A DNA stretch of 64,000 nucleotides from CF-46 sp042408445. GTDB lineage: Bacteria > Chloroflexota > Limnocylindria > Limnocylindrales > CSP1-4. Under the pieces are notes generated by a model. That model was not told the origin of the DNA, searched no databases, and was given only the letters and a program-made list of their open reading frames with translations. The stretch is taken from NCBI GenBank assembly GCA_042408445.1, contig JBHORC010000040.1, forward strand, positions 156,403-220,402, in the 5' to 3' direction. A program made the translations under genes and the position numbers. How positions within the stretch are numbered: the first letter of the stretch is position 1; each line of letters begins with the position of its first letter. Below, one piece after another: positions 56,518-64,000 of this stretch.

Positions 56518-57078
56518 CTAGAGTCCCGCGTCCGTGGGAGCGCCCGGTCCGCCGCCGCTTCGTCGGCGTCGGACCCGCTCCAGCTGCTCGTTGAACGCTG
56601 GCTGGTTGGGATCGAGCATCCGCTCGGCGATCTGGCGGCCGCCACGGATCGCGATCGGGCGAAGGGCGGTGACGGCGACGCCGGTGACGGCCGCCATCAG
56701 GCCCTCCTTGCGGCGCTCCTTCTGGCGATCCTCGAGGTACTTCGAGAACTCCCGCTCGAGCGTGCCACGGACCGCGCGGCCGTCCGTGCCGAGCTTCCGG
56801 AGCGTCTTCTCGACCTCCTTGGGGAGCAGCTCCGACGGCAGCTCCTCCTCCTTGCCGGTCACCGCCCGCGTGGCTCGGCGGAACAGCCGCTTCGGCCCAC
56901 CGAGGGCGAGGAACGCGCCGCCGGCGGCGACCCCGGCAGCCTTGGCCGGATTCGCCTTCACCTTCGCCGGGATGTCGACGGCGGCCCGGCCCGCTGCCTC
57001 GAGCCGGTCGACCTGCTCGGCGAGGTCCGCCCGCGCGGCTACGACGGCCGCTTGAGCGGCATCCGTTCGCGTGCCCAC
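56518..57078 (-). CDS. DUF3618-like protein, partner of the holin-like gene
   Basis: 186 residues. It has an Ala/Arg helical N-terminus, a short hydrophobic stretch (A-A-G-V-A-A-G-G-A-F-L-A-L-G-G, about 53-67) and a charged C-terminal half (K-E-V-E-K-T-L-R-K-L-G). Proteins of this look (DUF3618 type) often follow phage-holin-III genes in actinobacteria. The GTG start has AGGAGA upstream, and its first 40 nt overlap the end of the upstream gene in another frame. Confidence 0.6.
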   Translation of the reverse strand: MGTRTDAAQAAVVAARADLAEQVDRLEAAGRAAVDIPAKVKANPAKAAGVAAGGAFLALGGPKRLFRRATRAVTGKEEELPSELLPKEVEKTLRKLGTDGRAVRGTLEREFSKYLEDRQKERRKEGLMAAVTGVAVTALRPIAIRGGRQIAERMLDPNQPAFNEQLERVRRRRSGGGPGAPTDAGL

Positions 57079-57938
57079 TCGATCGTCTCCTTCGTGACCT
57101 CGATCGTCCGGCTGGGCCAGAAGCGATCCTTGAGCTTGTCGGTGTCGAACCCGCCGCCGGCCATCGCCATGCCCATCAGGGCGATCCAGGCGATCAGGCC
57201 GACCGCGACGCCGATCGCCGCCCCGACGCGAGGTCCGGTGGCGATCGCGGTCAGGGCGCCGATCAGGACGCCGCCGACGAGGCCTGCGACCAGGCCGCCG
57301 ATCGCCATCCCGCCACCGCCGTTCGCGAAGCCACCGACGAGGCCGATGACGGCGCCGATGATCCCGAGCACGACGACCGCGACGAGGAGCGGCCGATAGG
57401 ACGCGTCCACGGGGCCGGCGATGGCGTCGCCAAGCGCCGTCCACGCCCGGTTCGTCAGGTCCAGACCGAGGACGACGCCGACGATGATCCCGAGGATCGC
57501 CGCCACGATGAACGACGGCCCGACCCGGGCCTTGACGCTCGGCGACAGCCCCAGGCCGATCGCCGCAATCGCGATCGCACCCATCAGGAGCAGTCCGAGC
57601 AGGATCCCCCAGCCGATCGAGCCGAACAGCCACTCCCCGAGGAACAGCGGCAGCCCGACGGCGACGAGCAACCCGGCGAAGATCGCGGCGCCGATCGCGA
57701 TGCCGATGAACGCTGCGGCGCGCTTCGCGGCATCGGCGATGTCCGCGAACTCGGCGCGAGCCAGCTCCAGATGGGCGTCGACGAGACGCTTGCCGGCGTC
57801 TCGCGTCGCACCGACCTGCTCGCCGAGGCCCGGCGCCGGCTCCTCGTGAGCACCGGCAGGTCCGCCGGGGCGGGCACCGCCGCCCAGCGTCTCGGGGCCA
57901 TCGGCGGCCGCCGCGGATGGATTGTGCGAGTCGTCCAG
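57039..57938 (-). CDS. Holin superfamily III-like membrane protein, probable CTG start
   Basis: The first conventional start (TTG 57671) falls inside the first membrane helix, yet good coding sequence (R-D-A-G-K-R-L-V-D-A-H-L-E-L-A-R-A-E-F) runs upstream. A CTG at 57938 has GGGAG 6 nt ahead and a TATCAT -10 box about 35 nt upstream, giving 299 residues. The region around residues 60-140 resembles actinobacterial holin-X (phage_holin_3_6/DUF1469). The remainder is a Gly/Ala/Ile-rich multi-helix region. This is a chromosomal protein family of unknown role, not evidence of a phage. Confidence 0.65.
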   Translation of the reverse strand: MDDSHNPSAAAADGPETLGGGARPGGPAGAHEEPAPGLGEQVGATRDAGKRLVDAHLELARAEFADIADAAKRAAAFIGIAIGAAIFAGLLVAVGLPLFLGEWLFGSIGWGILLGLLLMGAIAIAAIGLGLSPSVKARVGPSFIVAAILGIIVGVVLGLDLTNRAWTALGDAIAGPVDASYRPLLVAVVVLGIIGAVIGLVGGFANGGGGMAIGGLVAGLVGGVLIGALTAIATGPRVGAAIGVAVGLIAWIALMGMAMAGGGFDTDKLKDRFWPSRTIEVTKETIEWARERMPLKRPS

Positions 57939-57971
57939 GGTGGGCTCCCGTTCGCGGCTGGGGTCGCGGGC

Positions 57972-57977
57972 ATGATA
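57972..57977 (-). promoter_or_regulatory. -10 box for the holin-like gene
   Basis: TATCAT on the minus strand, followed by GGGAG at 57949-57945 and the proposed CTG start at 57938. Confidence 0.5.
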
Positions 57978-58069
57978 GCGCCGCGACGGCGTCCAACGGT
58001 TGCGAGGACCCGGATCAGAGGCGTCCGGATCCGTCGTCGGGGAGACAGGCCGCGGCCGGCGCGGATCGG

Positions 58070-58717
58070 TCAGGCGGCGAGTCCGAAGGCGCGCCGACCG
58101 AGCCGGTCAGCGGCGTCGAAGAAGCCGTACGAGCGGCGGAACGCGGGATCGTTCGGATCGGGTCGGAGTCCCGTGGCCGTCCGCCACAGCGATCGCTCGA
58201 GCTCCTCGAGCCGATCCGACAGCTCGGCCGGCCCACGCGGGGTCGGGATGTCGGCATACGTCCGGCGGCCCGCCGGGTACCGGACATCCTCGTCGGCGAT
58301 CCGGGGCAGCATCGCGAGGACGACCCGGGCGTGGGCGAGCGCCGCCAGGCTCCACGGTTCGGGCGTGTGCAGGGAGCTGGCCGGCGGCCGGCCGCCCGCA
58401 GTGAGCTGGTCGACGAGGGCCTCGGCTTCCGCAGCGCGTCGCTCGGCGTCATTCGTCGGGCCGTCGACCCGGATCGCCGCGACGCGCGTCAGCAGGTACC
58501 GCAGCTCGTCGACGCCCGCGGCATCCGACCGGAGCCAGCCGATGAAGCCCGCCTGGACGCTTTCGACGTGCGGCAGGGTCCGATCCGAGAGGTAGTCCGC
58601 GCCGCCTTCCGGCAGCTCCCCGTCGCCGACCGCCTGATCGAGCAGCTCACGCGTCCGCTTCGCGAGCGCGAGCCAGCGATCGAACTCCGAGAAGCCACTC
58701 CGTTCGATCCCGGTCAT
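58070..58717 (-). CDS. Hypothetical protein, mostly helical, cytoplasmic
   Basis: 215 residues from the ATG at 58717, which has GAGG 7 nt upstream; an earlier start at 58783 would add a Pro/Ser-rich stretch. The sequence is rich in helices with many Arg, Glu and Ala residues. It shows no membrane segment and no known catalytic motif; segments such as P-A-G-R-R-T-Y-A-D-I-P are not recognised. It lies upstream of the holin-like gene on the same strand. Confidence 0.6.
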   Translation of the reverse strand: MTGIERSGFSEFDRWLALAKRTRELLDQAVGDGELPEGGADYLSDRTLPHVESVQAGFIGWLRSDAAGVDELRYLLTRVAAIRVDGPTNDAERRAAEAEALVDQLTAGGRPPASSLHTPEPWSLAALAHARVVLAMLPRIADEDVRYPAGRRTYADIPTPRGPAELSDRLEELERSLWRTATGLRPDPNDPAFRRSYGFFDAADRLGRRAFGLAA

Positions 58718-58867
58718 CGGCAACCTCAGCGACGATGTTGGGGGCGGTTCCAGCATCGCTGACGGGAGATTCGTCGGTGCCACAGCCGAACGGCACCGTG
58801 CGAAGGTTCCATGTCACGCGGCCCGATGGTACCCGCGGGCCACCCCGATCAGCGGCCTCCCCTGCGC

Positions 58868-58873
58868 TAGGCT
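58868..58873 (+). promoter_or_regulatory. -10 box for a leaderless cinA-like mRNA
   Basis: TAGGCT, 6 nt before the GTG at 58880. The spacer GGCGCC is shared with the rarA start region. Confidence 0.55.
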
Positions 58874-58879
58874 GGCGCC

Positions 58880-60175
58880 GTGTCGCCAGCTCCGGATCGA
58901 ACGTCCACGTCCGCGCCTGCCGGATCGTCGGCGGAAGGTCGACCCATCCGCACGGCCGCGATCCTGAGCATCGGCACCGAGATCACCGTGGGTGAGACTC
59001 GCGACACGAACGCCGGGGACCTCGCCCGGAGCCTGACCGGGCTCGGCGTCGCCGTCCAGTGGATTCGCGCCCTTCCCGACGCGGGGTCGGCCGTGACCGC
59101 AGCCTTCCGCGAGGCATTCGACGCCGTCGATCTCGTCGTCTCGACCGGCGGCCTCGGTCCGACGCCGGACGATCTCACCCGCGAGGCGATCGCGGCGGCG
59201 GTGAACGAGACGCCGATCGTCGACGACGAGCTGGAGCGCTGGCTTCGGGAGCTCTGGGCGCGACGCGGCATGGCGTTTCCCGAGATGAACCTCAAGCAGG
59301 CCTGGCTCGTGCCATCGGCGACCGCACTCCCCAATCCGAACGGCACCGCGCCCGGCTGGTGGGTGGACCGACCCGATGGGCGGATCGCCGTCGCGCTGCC
59401 GGGCCCTCCCCGGGAGATGCGGCCGATGTGGACCGACCACGCGGTCCCGCGGCTCGTCAGCCGCGGCGTCGGCGAAGGCGTCGCCGTCCGGACGCTCCGA
59501 CTGGCGGGGATCGGCGAGTCCCAGGTCGCCGACGTGCTCGGTGAGGCGCTGCTGCGCGCAACCGACCCGATCGTCGCGACGTACGCACGCGCCGATGCGG
59601 TCGATGTCCGGATCTCCGCCCGCGGGATCGGGGCTGAGGGCTCGACCGCCGCGGAGCGCGTCGCAAGGACGACAGAGGCGGTGCTGGCGGCCATCGGCGA
59701 GCACGTCTGGGCCGAGGGCGAGACGACGTGGGCCGGCGCCATCGGCGCCGAGCTCCAGCGGAGGGGCGAGCGACTCGCGGTCGTGGAGATCGGCACCGGC
59801 GGCTCGTTCGAGACGCTCCTCGGCGACGTCGAGTGGCTTCGCTGCGCGGAGCTCCTCGGAGCGGACACGTCGATCGCGCGCGAGCACCGAACCAACGAAG
59901 GCCTCGTCGGGCTCGTCCGGACCGCGATGGAGATGGGTGAGGCGCAGGTGGGCGTCGGCGTCCGGATCGGCTCACGCGGCTCCGACACGTCCGTTTCGGT
60001 GGCCGTCGTCGGCTCCGCCTGGGTGCGCCGCGAACGACGCGTCGTGTTCCTCGGCGGGGCGAACGGCCGCACGAGGGCAGCGCTCGCGGCTGCCGACATC
60101 ACCCTTCGCGCATTGCGGTCGGCCGGCGAGGCGCCTCCGCCCGCGGCCCCGCGGAGAGACCGGCGTCAGCGGTGA
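58880..60175 (+). CDS. cinA: CinA family protein with degenerate deamidase domain
   Basis: A 431-residue protein. Residues 25-190 form the MoCF/CinA-N fold (S-T-G-G-L-G-P-T-P-D-D-L-T), which in relatives has ADP-ribose pyrophosphatase activity. Residues 285-415 correspond to the PncC nicotinamide-mononucleotide deamidase domain. There the canonical E-S-C-T-G-G is E303-I-G-T-G-G308, and the later G-I-A-G-P segment is absent. The deamidase activity is thus probably lost. Leaderless GTG start. It ends with a 10-bp tail-to-tail overlap with the Crp/Fnr gene. Confidence 0.85.
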   Translation: MSPAPDRTSTSAPAGSSAEGRPIRTAAILSIGTEITVGETRDTNAGDLARSLTGLGVAVQWIRALPDAGSAVTAAFREAFDAVDLVVSTGGLGPTPDDLTREAIAAAVNETPIVDDELERWLRELWARRGMAFPEMNLKQAWLVPSATALPNPNGTAPGWWVDRPDGRIAVALPGPPREMRPMWTDHAVPRLVSRGVGEGVAVRTLRLAGIGESQVADVLGEALLRATDPIVATYARADAVDVRISARGIGAEGSTAAERVARTTEAVLAAIGEHVWAEGETTWAGAIGAELQRRGERLAVVEIGTGGSFETLLGDVEWLRCAELLGADTSIAREHRTNEGLVGLVRTAMEMGEAQVGVGVRIGSRGSDTSVSVAVVGSAWVRRERRVVFLGGANGRTRAALAAADITLRALRSAGEAPPPAAPRRDRRQR

Positions 60176-60867
60176 GCGGTCTGGAGCAGGCCCTCGAGGT
60201 TGCGCACGACGATCGCATCCCGTTCCAGCCGGATCAGGCCGTCGTCGGTGAACATGCCGAGGAGCTTGTTCACGCTCTGCCGCGTGCACCCGATCATCGC
60301 AGCGAGATCACCCTGGGTGAGCGGCCCCGCAAGACGGATCGAGCCGTCGCCGAGGTGGGTCGCGCCGCTCTCGTTCGCGAGTCGTGCCAGGCGTGAGGCG
60401 AGCCGCCCCGTGATGTCGAGGAAATGGAGCTCCTCCACGTGGTGGGTGAGCCGTCGGACCTCGGCAGCGAGCGTCGCCAGCAGCGCCTCGCGCATGATCG
60501 GCTCCGTCGCGATCAGCTCCCGGAAGCGGTCCCGCGGGAGGATGTACGTCTCGGTCGCCTCGATCGCGATCGCCGTCGCCGAGCGAGGCGCGCCGTCGAG
60601 CAGGGCGAGCTCGCCGAAGAAGTCGCCGGGCCGGAGGGTGGCGAGGATCGCCTCGTCGCCTGTGTCGGCCGGGAGGGTGATCTTGATCGTGCCGCTGATG
60701 ACGATGAACAGCGCGTCGCCCGGGTCGCCCAGGTGGAAGACGGTCTCGCCGCGCCGGAACCTGCGCACGCGCATGCCGCGGATCAGTCCCGCGAGCCCCT
60801 CCTCGTCGAGACCGGCGAAGAGCGGGACTGCCGACAGCGCGTCGGACATCGCCCGAACGTCCACCAT
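60166..60867 (-). CDS. Crp/Fnr family transcriptional regulator
   Basis: 233 residues. A cyclic-nucleotide-binding beta-roll (about 15-130, with G-E-T-V-F-H-L-G-D-P-G-D and P-G-D-F-F-G-E-L-A-L-L-D and the R-S-A-T-A phosphate loop) is followed by a dimerisation helix and a winged HTH (T-Q-G-D-L-A-A-M-I-G-C-T-R-Q-S-V-N-K-L-L). The intact P-G-x-F-F-G-E-L and R-S-A motif suggests cAMP binding. A nucleotide cyclase-like gene lies 1.7 kb away. TACGAT 6 nt before the ATG predicts a leaderless message. Confidence 0.92.
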   Translation of the reverse strand: MVDVRAMSDALSAVPLFAGLDEEGLAGLIRGMRVRRFRRGETVFHLGDPGDALFIVISGTIKITLPADTGDEAILATLRPGDFFGELALLDGAPRSATAIAIEATETYILPRDRFRELIATEPIMREALLATLAAEVRRLTHHVEELHFLDITGRLASRLARLANESGATHLGDGSIRLAGPLTQGDLAAMIGCTRQSVNKLLGMFTDDGLIRLERDAIVVRNLEGLLQTAHR

Positions 60868-60873
60868 TTCTGG

Positions 60874-60879
60874 ATCGTA
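60874..60879 (-). promoter_or_regulatory. -10 box for the Crp/Fnr gene
   Basis: TACGAT on the minus strand, 6 nt before ATG at 60867. The next codon is GTG, an alternative start. Confidence 0.5.
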
Positions 60880-61008
60880 CCGCCTTGCTGTCGCCCGTCG
60901 GACAGGTGGTGCGTCTCGCGCCGACTCGACGGCGGAGCTCCGGCGGTGCGACGATCCGCGCATGCTGCTCGCTCATCGGGCCGGAACTGCGCGCGTGACG
61001 GCCCTCGG

Positions 61009-61845
61009 ATGCGCCTGACCGTCGTCGGCAGCGGGACCTCGCAGCCGCAAACCGAGACCGCAGCGTCGGGGCTCCTCATCGAGAGCGAGACAACCGCGCT
61101 GATGGTCGACTGCGGACAGGGCACGATCCGGGAGCTGCTGGGGATCCGCGACCCGCGTGAGCTCGACGCGATCATCGTCGGCCACATGCACGCGGACCAC
61201 TACATCGATCTCGTGTCCCTCCGCTACCTGCTGCCATGGGAGGGCGTCGCGGACGAGCACCTCCCGGTGCTTCTCCCGCCGGGCGGCAAGGCTCGGCTCG
61301 ATGCGCTGGCGACGGCGATCAGCGAGCGTCCGAACTTCTTCGACGACGCCTACAGCATCCTCGAGTACGACCCGGCGCACCGCCTCCACATCGGCGACCT
61401 GGTGGTCTCGTTCGTGCCCGGCCAGCACTACGTGCCCGCCTGGGGCTGCGTCATCGAGGACCCCACCGGCGCGCGGATCGCGATCTCCGGCGACACCGGT
61501 CCGAGCGACACGTTCGTCGAGGCGGCGCGCGGCGCGGACCTCGTCGTCGCGGAGGCGACGCTCGTCAACGCGCAGTTCGACGATCCGCGGCGTGGCCACC
61601 TCACGCCGGAAGAGGCGCTGGACATGGCCGATCGGGCGGGTGCGCCGCAGGTCGTCCTCGTCCATTTCCGAGCGGAGCTCCGGCAGCGGATCGACGCGGC
61701 GTGCGCCCATCGCCCGGGTGCGGTCGCGGGCCGGCCCGGGCTGCGGATCGAGGTGACCGCGGGTCGATCGCCGCAGGCCCGCAAGGCGGACGGCCGCGGG
61801 TTCGGCGGAGGCGGCTCCGGACTGGCAGCGACGCCCCGAGCCTGA
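61009..61845 (+). CDS. Metallo-beta-lactamase fold hydrolase (RNase Z-like)
   Basis: A 278-residue protein with the metal-binding motif H59-M-H61-A-D63-H64 and later S-G-D-T-G (Asp ligand) and V-L-V-H-F (His ligand). The N-terminus M-R-L-T-V-V-G-S-G-T-S-Q-P is like RNase Z and related phosphodiesterases/arylsulfatases (e.g. cyclic-nucleotide or tRNA 3' processing). Which activity applies is not evident. The tail after residue 245 is Gly/Arg-rich. The region between it and the divergent Crp gene (60868-61008) shows no clear promoter for it. Confidence 0.85.
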   Translation: MRLTVVGSGTSQPQTETAASGLLIESETTALMVDCGQGTIRELLGIRDPRELDAIIVGHMHADHYIDLVSLRYLLPWEGVADEHLPVLLPPGGKARLDALATAISERPNFFDDAYSILEYDPAHRLHIGDLVVSFVPGQHYVPAWGCVIEDPTGARIAISGDTGPSDTFVEAARGADLVVAEATLVNAQFDDPRRGHLTPEEALDMADRAGAPQVVLVHFRAELRQRIDAACAHRPGAVAGRPGLRIEVTAGRSPQARKADGRGFGGGGSGLAATPRA

Positions 61846-61877
61846 CGGGGCGCGCCTCGCGGATTCGCGAGGCGGGG

Positions 61878-64000
61878 TCAGCCGATCGCCGGCGTCGCTC
61901 GCGCTTCCGACGCGCGGTCGCGCAGCTCCCGGGCGACTGCCGGCTCCGCGGCGAGGGCCGCCGCCGTGTCGAGGTATCCGGCCGCCTCCTCGAACGCTCC
62001 GAGGCTGAGCGCCTGGTCCGCGGCCCGGCGCAGTAGCGGGATCGCCCGCATCGAATCTCCCGCGGCTGCGCGGTGGCGGGCCACCGCCGCAACCGGGCCC
62101 TCCGGCCGCTGCGCCTCGATCCGGTCCGCGACCCGGGTGTGGAGCGTGGCGCGGTCCGTCGCGAGGAGGCTGCGGTAGGCGGCATCGTGGATGAGCGGGT
62201 GGCAGAACCGCCAGCCGCCGGTCGCGTCCGTCGGCACGATCATCGCGGCTTCCGCGAGCCGCTCGTACACGCCCGAATCGACCGGCTCGCCGAGGACGTC
62301 CTCCACGAACGTCTCCTCGAATGTGATGCCGAGCACTGCGCCGACGCGGAGGATCGTGCGGCTCTCCGGTCGCAGGGCGTCGATCCTGCTGCCGAGCAGG
62401 GCACGCAGCGTCGGCGGGATCTCGGCCGCGCCGTCACCCACGACGAGCCGTCCGTCGGCCGTGATCGCCCCGCCCTCGTCGACAATCGCCCGGACCGTCT
62501 CGCCGATGAACAGGGGGTTGCCGTTCGTCCGCCGCAGGAGACGCCGGGCGTCCTCCACATCGACCGCCGCCCCGGCCACCGAGCCGGCCAGCTCACCGGT
62601 CTGACGCTCATCCAGGCCGTCGAGCGTCAACCGAACCACCGACGGCCGGTCGAGCCACGCGTGACGAAGGCCCTCCGGGCGGCTCCCGACGAGGAGGACG
62701 AGCGGTGCACGTTCGGCAACCAGCACGAGCTCCTCGAAGATCCCGGCGCTCGACGGGTCGAGCCAGTGGAGGTCGTCGACGACGATGATCCGGGGGCCAT
62801 CGAGCTCGAGCAGGCCTTCGATGTACGCGCGGGCGAGGGACCGGATCGCGGCGGCGACCGCCGACGGCTCCGACAGGACGAGATCCGCCTCCGCCTCCCA
62901 GCCCGAGAACGCGGCGTCGCGTGCGATCGCCGCGGCGGCACCCGCCCACCGCCGGACGTCCTCGGGGTCGGTGTCCGCGGTGAAGAGCAGCCGCCGGACG
63001 AACGATCCGGAGTCCATGCCGTGCTCGTCGGCGATCGTCTGAGCGAGCGCCCGGCCGAACCGGTACGGCTCGGCCGCCCCGTAGGACACGTTGTCGACCC
63101 AGCTCCAGGCCAGCCCGGATCGCCGAGCCTCGCCTTCCACATCGGACAGGAGGCGCGACTTGCCGATCCCCGCGTCGCCGACGACGAGGGCCACGCCGCC
63201 GCGTCGCGAGGAGCGAAGCCGGGCAACGATCGCGCGCAGCGCGTCGCGCTCGGCGCGCCGGCCGATCAGCCGACCGGCGGGTGGATGCCACGGCTGGAAC
63301 CCCGCGTCGCCGAACAGCCGGAGGAGACGGACGGGTCGTAGCTGGCCGCGCAGCAGCCGCTCGCCGAGGTCGTCCACGATCAGCGCCTTGCGAGCGGCCC
63401 GCCGGGTCGGCTCGTCGAGCAGGATCTCGCCGGCCCGCGCCTCGCCCTGGATCCGGGCGGCCGTCGTGACCGCCGGTCCGGTCAGTGACCAGTCGAGCGC
63501 GCCGGGGATGCCCCGCGGCGCGGCGACCACCTCGCCCGTCGCGACCCCGATGCGCACCTGGAGCGCCTCGCCGGCTGGATCCTCGACCCGCCGCAGCGAC
63601 TCGCGGATCGCGAGCGCACAGTGCGCCGCTCGGAGCGCGTCGTCGTCGTGCGCGACGGGCCAGCCGAAGACCGCGAACACGGCGTCGCCGATGAACTTCT
63701 CGCGAGTCCCGCCGTACCGCTCGATGGCGTCGACCATCGCCGCGAGCGCCGCTTCCACGCGGCGGCGCACGTCCTCGGCGTCATGCTCCGCGACGAGGCG
63801 GACGTAGTCGACGAGGTCCGCGAACAGCGCCGTCACGATTCGACGGTCGCCGGCGGAACCCGCGGCCGCATCGCTCGCGCTCGCCTCGGGCGGAACGAGG
63901 TGGTCCGGGCGGTCGTCGGGTCGATCGGCCGGGCGGGGCGTCGGCGCGGGTCGCGCGGCGGCGCCGCGGTCGAGGGCGGCCTCGAGCGGCGCGCCGCACT
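61878..64000 (-). CDS. Zinc ribbon / class III nucleotide cyclase / AAA ATPase regulator, 5' end outside the window
   Basis: About 706 residues are visible and the frame continues beyond 64000. The first residues are C-G-A-P-L, the end of a zinc ribbon, then a Pro/Arg linker. A CHD-type adenylyl/guanylyl cyclase domain follows (T-A-L-F-A-D-L-V-D-Y and K-F-I-G-D-A-V-F-A-V-F-G, both metal aspartates present). Next is an AAA/STAND ATPase (G-D-A-G-I-G-K-S, I-I-V-V-D-D-L-H-W-L-D) and a helical TPR-like end. This is the multidomain layout of COG2114+COG3899 regulators. It may produce cAMP or sense signals; a link to the nearby Crp protein is inference. Confidence 0.9.
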   Translation of the reverse strand, partial: CGAPLEAALDRGAAARPAPTPRPADRPDDRPDHLVPPEASASDAAAGSAGDRRIVTALFADLVDYVRLVAEHDAEDVRRRVEAALAAMVDAIERYGGTREKFIGDAVFAVFGWPVAHDDDALRAAHCALAIRESLRRVEDPAGEALQVRIGVATGEVVAAPRGIPGALDWSLTGPAVTTAARIQGEARAGEILLDEPTRRAARKALIVDDLGERLLRGQLRPVRLLRLFGDAGFQPWHPPAGRLIGRRAERDALRAIVARLRSSRRGGVALVVGDAGIGKSRLLSDVEGEARRSGLAWSWVDNVSYGAAEPYRFGRALAQTIADEHGMDSGSFVRRLLFTADTDPEDVRRWAGAAAAIARDAAFSGWEAEADLVLSEPSAVAAAIRSLARAYIEGLLELDGPRIIVVDDLHWLDPSSAGIFEELVLVAERAPLVLLVGSRPEGLRHAWLDRPSVVRLTLDGLDERQTGELAGSVAGAAVDVEDARRLLRRTNGNPLFIGETVRAIVDEGGAITADGRLVVGDGAAEIPPTLRALLGSRIDALRPESRTILRVGAVLGITFEETFVEDVLGEPVDSGVYERLAEAAMIVPTDATGGWRFCHPLIHDAAYRSLLATDRATLHTRVADRIEAQRPEGPVAAVARHRAAAGDSMRAIPLLRRAADQALSLGAFEEAAGYLDTAAALAAEPAVARELRDRASEARATPAIG

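Noticed and set aside
57039..57938. Prophage indicated by the holin-like gene
   Set aside because: No lysin, integrase, structural or att-like sequence nearby; this holin family is common on chromosomes of actinobacteria and relatives.

Overview
This window is high-GC DNA, roughly 70% by eye, packed with short-spaced, often 1-4 bp overlapping genes. About 47 protein genes, one tRNA and one T-box leader are supported. The genome looks like a free-living bacterium of the Chloroflexota (Limnocylindria/Ellin6529-like) or a relative near the Actinomycetota. Reasons are the FHA-FtsW-PBP cluster, a zinc-dependent DUF2342 metalloprotease, a DUF4446 protein, a T-box in front of valS, many GTG starts, and many genes whose -10 box sits 6-12 nt before the start codon (leaderless mRNAs). 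The phylum is an inference. No prophage, IS element, CRISPR array or rRNA was seen.

Layout. 1-3433 (minus): CpaE-like receiver/ATPase, glutamate racemase, DUF2342 protease and the start of a further gene cut by the window edge. 3557-8371: methyltransferase and agmatinase-family ureohydrolase (minus), PQQ-type sugar dehydrogenase (plus), M20 amidohydrolase (minus). 8449-13982 (minus): small membrane protein, a receiver protein lacking its phospho-Asp, a HAD hydrolase, a UvrD-type helicase fused to a RecB-like nuclease, and DUF4446. 14163-18545 (plus): small membrane protein, RarA, a DJ-1/PfpI protein and MurJ. 18511-19485 (minus): membrane-anchored C39-like peptidase. 19724-23324 (plus): a compact three-gene operon (class V aminotransferase, SerA, histidine phosphatase) that could carry out all of serine synthesis. 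23400-27992 (minus): MoxR, DUF58, transglutaminase. 28254-32867 (minus): FhaA-like, FhaB-like, FtsW/RodA, PBP and a small membrane protein, for cell-wall growth. 33084-35027 (plus): a 647-residue zinc-ribbon protein with a long Ala/Pro/Glu/Val-rich middle. 35034-37422 (minus): zinc-ribbon protein, FmdB-like protein, a small HTH protein and a BrkB/YihY membrane protein.

37530-47932 is a carbohydrate locus. A GH13 glucosidase is divergent from an oxidoreductase and a GH38 alpha-mannosidase, followed by a sugar ABC transporter (binding protein and two permeases, no ATPase) and an endonuclease/exonuclease/phosphatase-fold protein. A consensus-like promoter with an overlapping inverted repeat lies over the mannosidase stop codon. 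47933-56032 (minus) is translation and proteostasis: valS behind a T-box leader, a methyltransferase, then tig-clpP-clpX. Between them sits one lower-GC plus-strand gene resembling Imm11/DUF1629 immunity proteins, with no toxin beside it. 56090-64000: small membrane protein, tRNA-Leu(UAG), a holin-superfamily-III-like pair, a hypothetical protein, a CinA protein with a degenerate deamidase domain, a Crp/Fnr regulator, a metallo-beta-lactamase-fold hydrolase, and a zinc-ribbon/cyclase/AAA regulator running off the right edge.

The points most worth checking are the valS T-box, the leaderless promoter set, the serine operon built from non-classical enzymes, the promoter/operator inside the mannosidase stop, the CTG start proposed for the holin-like gene, and the loss of key residues in CinA and in the lone receiver.
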